Shown piece by piece: positions 6,358 through 8,539 of a stretch of 8,539 nt of DNA; positions within the stretch are counted from its first letter, which is position 1; every line of letters begins with the position of its first letter. The stretch is taken from the NCBI GenBank assembly GCA_902764045.1, contig CACWUI010000048.1, positions 1-8,539 of the forward strand. The letters run 5' to 3'. Origin of the DNA: an uncultured Lachnospiraceae bacterium (GTDB lineage Bacteria; Bacillota; Clostridia; Lachnospirales; Lachnospiraceae). The notes beneath the pieces are model-generated. The model searched no databases. It was given only the letters and a program-made list of their open reading frames with translations, and had not been told where the DNA came from. Made by a program: the position numbers and the translations under genes.

Positions 6358-6445
6358 CGGAGATGAAGGGATTCGAACCCTTGTGACGGTTGCCCGTCAA
6401 ACGCATTTCGAGTGCGCCCCGTTATGACCGCTTCGGTACATCTCC
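6358..6445 (-). tRNA. tRNA-Ser (anticodon CGA)
   Basis: The 88-nt cloverleaf has a long variable arm typical of tRNA-Ser. The acceptor stem is GGAGATG with CATCTCC plus discriminator G. The anticodon stem GCGCA/TGCGT encloses loop CTCGAAA (anticodon CGA, reading TCG), and the variable arm is GACGG-GCAA-CCGTC. The T loop is GGTTCGAATCC and no CCA is encoded. Seven Ts follow the 3' end directly on the minus strand (6357-6351) and may help end transcription. Its 5' end abuts the Ts of the last hairpin of an upstream array, and no good promoter is visible between that array and the gene. Confidence 0.95.
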
Positions 6446-6481
6446 AAAAAGCCGGTGGCCTATATGCCACCACCGGCTTTT
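6446..6481 (-). terminator. Terminator-like hairpin H1 immediately before tRNA-Ser
   Basis: On the minus strand, AAAAGCCGGTGG and CCACCGGCTTTT flank an 11-base loop, and a fifth T follows directly before the first base of tRNA-Ser. The same hairpin also has four Ts on the plus strand. As a terminator it would end the glf-sulfotransferase transcript, but it would also stop read-through into the tRNA. Confidence 0.5.
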
Positions 6482-6574
6482 AGAGTTCTGCCTTGCAGAA
6501 CTCTTGCCCTACCGGGCAAAATTGGCGGCTTATGCGCAACCGCCAATTTTTGGAGTTTCGCTTCGCGAAACTCC
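6447..6574. repeat. Array of five contiguous hairpins between the sulfotransferase and tRNA-Ser genes
   Basis: Five perfect inverted repeats lie end to end. H1 is 6447-6481 (12-bp stem, 11-base loop). H2 is 6482-6504 (10-bp stem, 3-base loop). H3 is 6504-6519 (6-bp stem, 4-base loop). H4 is 6518-6550 (11-bp stem, 11-base loop). H5 is 6552-6574 (10-bp stem, 3-base loop). H1 and H4 share an AAAA...TTTT frame and 11-base loops that match at 7 of 11 positions. H2 and H5 share GAGTTxxGC...GCxxAACTC with compensating changes in both arms. The order therefore looks like module A-B, then C, then A'-B'. Function is unknown. Confidence 0.85.
6518..6550 (-). terminator. Terminator-like hairpin H4 downstream of the sulfotransferase gene
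   Basis: AAAATTGGCGG pairs with CCGCCAATTTT around an 11-base loop, about 35 bases after the sulfotransferase stop. The T tail is short (four on the minus strand, five on the plus strand), so termination would be partial at best. Confidence 0.4.
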
Positions 6575-6584
6575 GGATTTCTCT

Positions 6585-8303
6585 TTATTCAAAGAAGAAC
6601 CCCTTAAAATCATACTTAAACACCCTGTACAAAAATCTGGAAATAGGCTGGCAATAATAACTTCTTATCAGCTTTCCTTCACTGTCATACTCAGAGAAGA
6701 TCCCCAGCACACCCGAATCCGTAACGATGTTTCCGTTAGGCAGTGTCTGTGCGCTTGACACGATCCCCGAAGTGGGAACGGCTATGCTGTCCACCAGTTC
6801 AACTGTCTTTTCATTCTCATTTATCTTGTAGTTATAATAGTAACTGGGCTCCTTTGCATCCGTAACAGTAAGATTTGCAAATCCGTCCTGTGTCCAGTCA
6901 TAGTCCGGCTGGGTGGTGCTGTACGCCATGTTGTTATTGTACATGGTCATGTTATATACACCTGCTTCATTTGAAGGAAAATATGTCAGATGATGCTGTC
7001 CGCCCTGAATGTCAAACTCATTTACCTTCTTTAAAAGATACTGCTCATATCCCGTTCCCTTCCAGAAATTCTCACTTCCGATAAGATAGCCGATAGATGG
7101 ATTAGTAAGAAGGTTATTAATCTTGATAATGGTTGAAGTTTCTCTGGCACTGAGGAAAGCGTCATCTCCCTCGAGCCAGATAGAGTTTATATGCATCCAG
7201 TCAACACCATCTCCCGCCGCACCATATGCCTGATTCGCATCATTTGAACACGTATCCTCATAGGACCTGAACAGATTGGAAAGATCAAGCACCAGTGAAA
7301 CCTCACCTGTCTCAACATCCAGTTTTCCTATGCAGTCCTCAACATCCTCTTTATTGGAGTTGTCCGTTGCAAGGAAAAGGATGTTGCCGTCGTTATCAAA
7401 GATCATATCGTGGTGGTTAAGCAGATCCCCCTGAGGATAAACCCTCTCCACCTTCCCCAGTTTATTTATCTTTGCGATCTTTCCTGCAGAAATAGGAAGA
7501 TAAATGTATCCACCCTCATTGTCAAAAAGGATATTACCTGCTGCAGAAAATCCGGCACAGAGTTTACAACGCATAACACCGTCATTATCATACATATAAG
7601 CATAGTTTCTGATCCCTCCGGTCATATCATAATTACCCATCATAAGAAACAGACCTTCTGCAAGCGATTTATCTGATTTTTCCTGTGCAAGGATTATCTC
7701 TTTCTGGTCACCTGCAAATTCCGTTCCGGGATTTTCCATGGTAAGTTCTTCAGTATGATCAATAATAGCGGCTTCTTTATCCGTAAGCACGCTTCTGGGA
7801 CATGCATAGTCAAAAGAAACCTCTCTTTTTTCATTTTCCGTTTCCGTGATAATGGTAACTGTATTTACATAACCCGGCACAAGACCCAGAAGCGTGTGTT
7901 CATGGTCTTTTTCTGCAGTCTTGCTCAGATTACCACCGAAATCCGGTATGCTTTCATCGGGTACGGAAATATTATAGGAAACTTTGGCATCCTCTTCTGT
8001 CTGGAAAAATACATATAAAGACAGATCTAAGGTTCCGTAAGGGTTATACATAACAAGGGGGTTGCTTGCAGTATATGAATTATTTGCTTTCAACTCATCA
8101 ATCTGCGTTTGCGCAGTTTCAGACGCACCCTCCATATAAGGTGCCTCTGCTCCTATCGCCGGAATATCCATACTTTCTATTTTTTCGGAAACAGCAGTCT
8201 GAACAGGCTTCTTCTCTGCACATCCGGATAACGCGATCCCTCCGAATGCGATGGATGCTGCCGCAACTGCAGGTACTATCTTAAACAATCTTCTCTTTTT
8301 CAT
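6585..8303 (-). CDS. Arylsulfate sulfotransferase (ASST)-family lipoprotein
   Basis: With the ATG at 8303 this is a 572-residue protein. Family members move sulfate from a phenolic sulfate ester to another phenol through a sulfo-histidine, without PAPS. Residues 1-28 form a lipoprotein signal (MKKRR, hydrophobic core, lipobox LSGC with Cys28), so it should be anchored to the outer face of the membrane. About 75-170 is the N-terminal ASST domain (ANNSYTASNPLVMYNPYG). The beta-propeller follows, with HHD (297-299), HINS (371-374), R387 in SARETSTIIKI, and GGQHHLTYF (His437/438). These correspond to the His/Arg catalytic set of E. coli ASST. A CKLC pair lies at 246-249. A GTG at 8321 could add six residues but has no ribosome binding site; GGAGAGA about 11 bases before ATG8303 supports the later start. 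It follows glf by 28 bp. Substrates are unknown. Confidence 0.88.
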   Translation of the reverse strand: MKKRRLFKIVPAVAAASIAFGGIALSGCAEKKPVQTAVSEKIESMDIPAIGAEAPYMEGASETAQTQIDELKANNSYTASNPLVMYNPYGTLDLSLYVFFQTEEDAKVSYNISVPDESIPDFGGNLSKTAEKDHEHTLLGLVPGYVNTVTIITETENEKREVSFDYACPRSVLTDKEAAIIDHTEELTMENPGTEFAGDQKEIILAQEKSDKSLAEGLFLMMGNYDMTGGIRNYAYMYDNDGVMRCKLCAGFSAAGNILFDNEGGYIYLPISAGKIAKINKLGKVERVYPQGDLLNHHDMIFDNDGNILFLATDNSNKEDVEDCIGKLDVETGEVSLVLDLSNLFRSYEDTCSNDANQAYGAAGDGVDWMHINSIWLEGDDAFLSARETSTIIKINNLLTNPSIGYLIGSENFWKGTGYEQYLLKKVNEFDIQGGQHHLTYFPSNEAGVYNMTMYNNNMAYSTTQPDYDWTQDGFANLTVTDAKEPSYYYNYKINENEKTVELVDSIAVPTSGIVSSAQTLPNGNIVTDSGVLGIFSEYDSEGKLIRSYYCQPISRFLYRVFKYDFKGFFFE

Positions 8304-8331
8304 TTTTTCTTTTCTCTCCACTTTTGTTTTT

Positions 8332-8538
8332 TTAGGGTATTTCTTTCCTTACCGCAGCAAGGGCGCTCTCTATGACCTTGTCCATATCATAATATTTGTA
8401 CTCACCCAGACGACCGCCGAATACAACTTTCTCCTCGGCGTCGGCAAGCTTTTTATATTCCTCATAAAGCTTACCGTTCTTTTCATCATTTACGGGATAA
8501 TAGGGCTCGTCACCCTTTTTCCACTCGGATGAGTATTC
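8332..8538 (-). CDS. glf: UDP-galactopyranose mutase, C-terminal fragment (cut by window edge)
   Basis: This holds the last 68 codons of a gene entering from the right edge. The fragment contains EYSSEWKKGDEPYYPVND and then FGGRLGEYKYYDMDKVI. It matches the closing part of Glf, where an Arg in GRLGxYxYxDMD helps bind the substrate and FAD. The enzyme interconverts UDP-galactopyranose and UDP-galactofuranose in the cytoplasm, supplying galactofuranose for surface glycans. The FAD-binding N-terminus lies outside the window. The stop codon is 28 bp before the ATG of the sulfotransferase lipoprotein, with no terminator between them, which suggests one transcript. Confidence 0.9.
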   Translation of the reverse strand, partial: EYSSEWKKGDEPYYPVNDEKNGKLYEEYKKLADAEEKVVFGGRLGEYKYYDMDKVIESALAAVRKEIP

Positions 8539-8539
8539 A

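Noticed and set aside
6123..6574. CRISPR array, or an att site from an integrated element next to the tRNA genes
   Set aside because: There are no regularly spaced direct repeats. The repeats are inverted, no cas, integrase or transposase gene is present, and the only shared direct sequence is the common T-arm of the two tRNAs.
8304..8321. GTG start adding six residues to the sulfotransferase
   Set aside because: No ribosome binding site precedes the GTG. The GGAGAGA lies after it and serves the ATG at 8303, which starts a standard lipoprotein signal.

Overview
The window looks like a chromosomal segment of a low-to-medium-GC Gram-positive anaerobe of the Bacillota, most likely a Lachnospiraceae-type clostridium. 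This is inferred from the gene content and order (a CdaR/PucR-type regulator, ftsE, ftsX and an S41 protease in a row; a YitL/CvfB-type protein; a lipoprotein arylsulfate sulfotransferase), from strong AGGAGG-type ribosome binding sites, and from U-rich intrinsic terminators. Every protein gene is on the minus strand, so the reading order runs from base 8539 down to base 1.

Region 1 (8539-6585): the C-terminal end of glf (UDP-galactopyranose mutase) is followed after 28 bp by a 572-residue lipoprotein of the arylsulfate sulfotransferase (ASST) family, with no visible terminator between them. Region 2 (6584-5930): a non-coding stretch with five back-to-back hairpins, tRNA-Ser(CGA) on the minus strand, a 202-nt near-palindrome, and tRNA-Gln(CTG) on the plus strand with a perfect TTGACA-17-TATAAT promoter and its own terminator. 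The two tRNA genes converge on the palindrome. Region 3 (5923-4991): cvfB, a three-S1-domain plus winged-helix RNA-binding protein, ending in a U-tailed hairpin. Its promoter overlaps the tRNA-Gln promoter head to head.

Region 4 (4924-1): a tightly packed minus-strand operon. It contains a CdaR/PucR-like regulator, ftsE, ftsX (11-bp overlap with ftsE), a membrane-anchored S41 (Ctp) protease with a PDZ domain, a family-2 glycosyltransferase resembling polyprenyl-phosphate mannosyltransferase, and the N-terminus of an ABC-2 polysaccharide export permease cut by the window edge. Gaps are 20-30 bp, each gene has a plausible ribosome binding site, and no convincing terminator separates them. FtsEX controls cell-wall hydrolysis at division and the Ctp protease is its usual neighbour. 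The last two genes begin a surface-polysaccharide export section, so envelope division and polysaccharide functions are adjacent and probably co-transcribed.

No CRISPR array, transposase, phage gene or complete novel defence system is visible. The parts least explained by known families are the structured non-coding region at 6123-6574 and the glf-ASST pairing. Three start codons were reassigned from the sequence: TTG for the regulator, ATG5923 for cvfB and ATG8303 for the sulfotransferase. The protease also starts with TTG.
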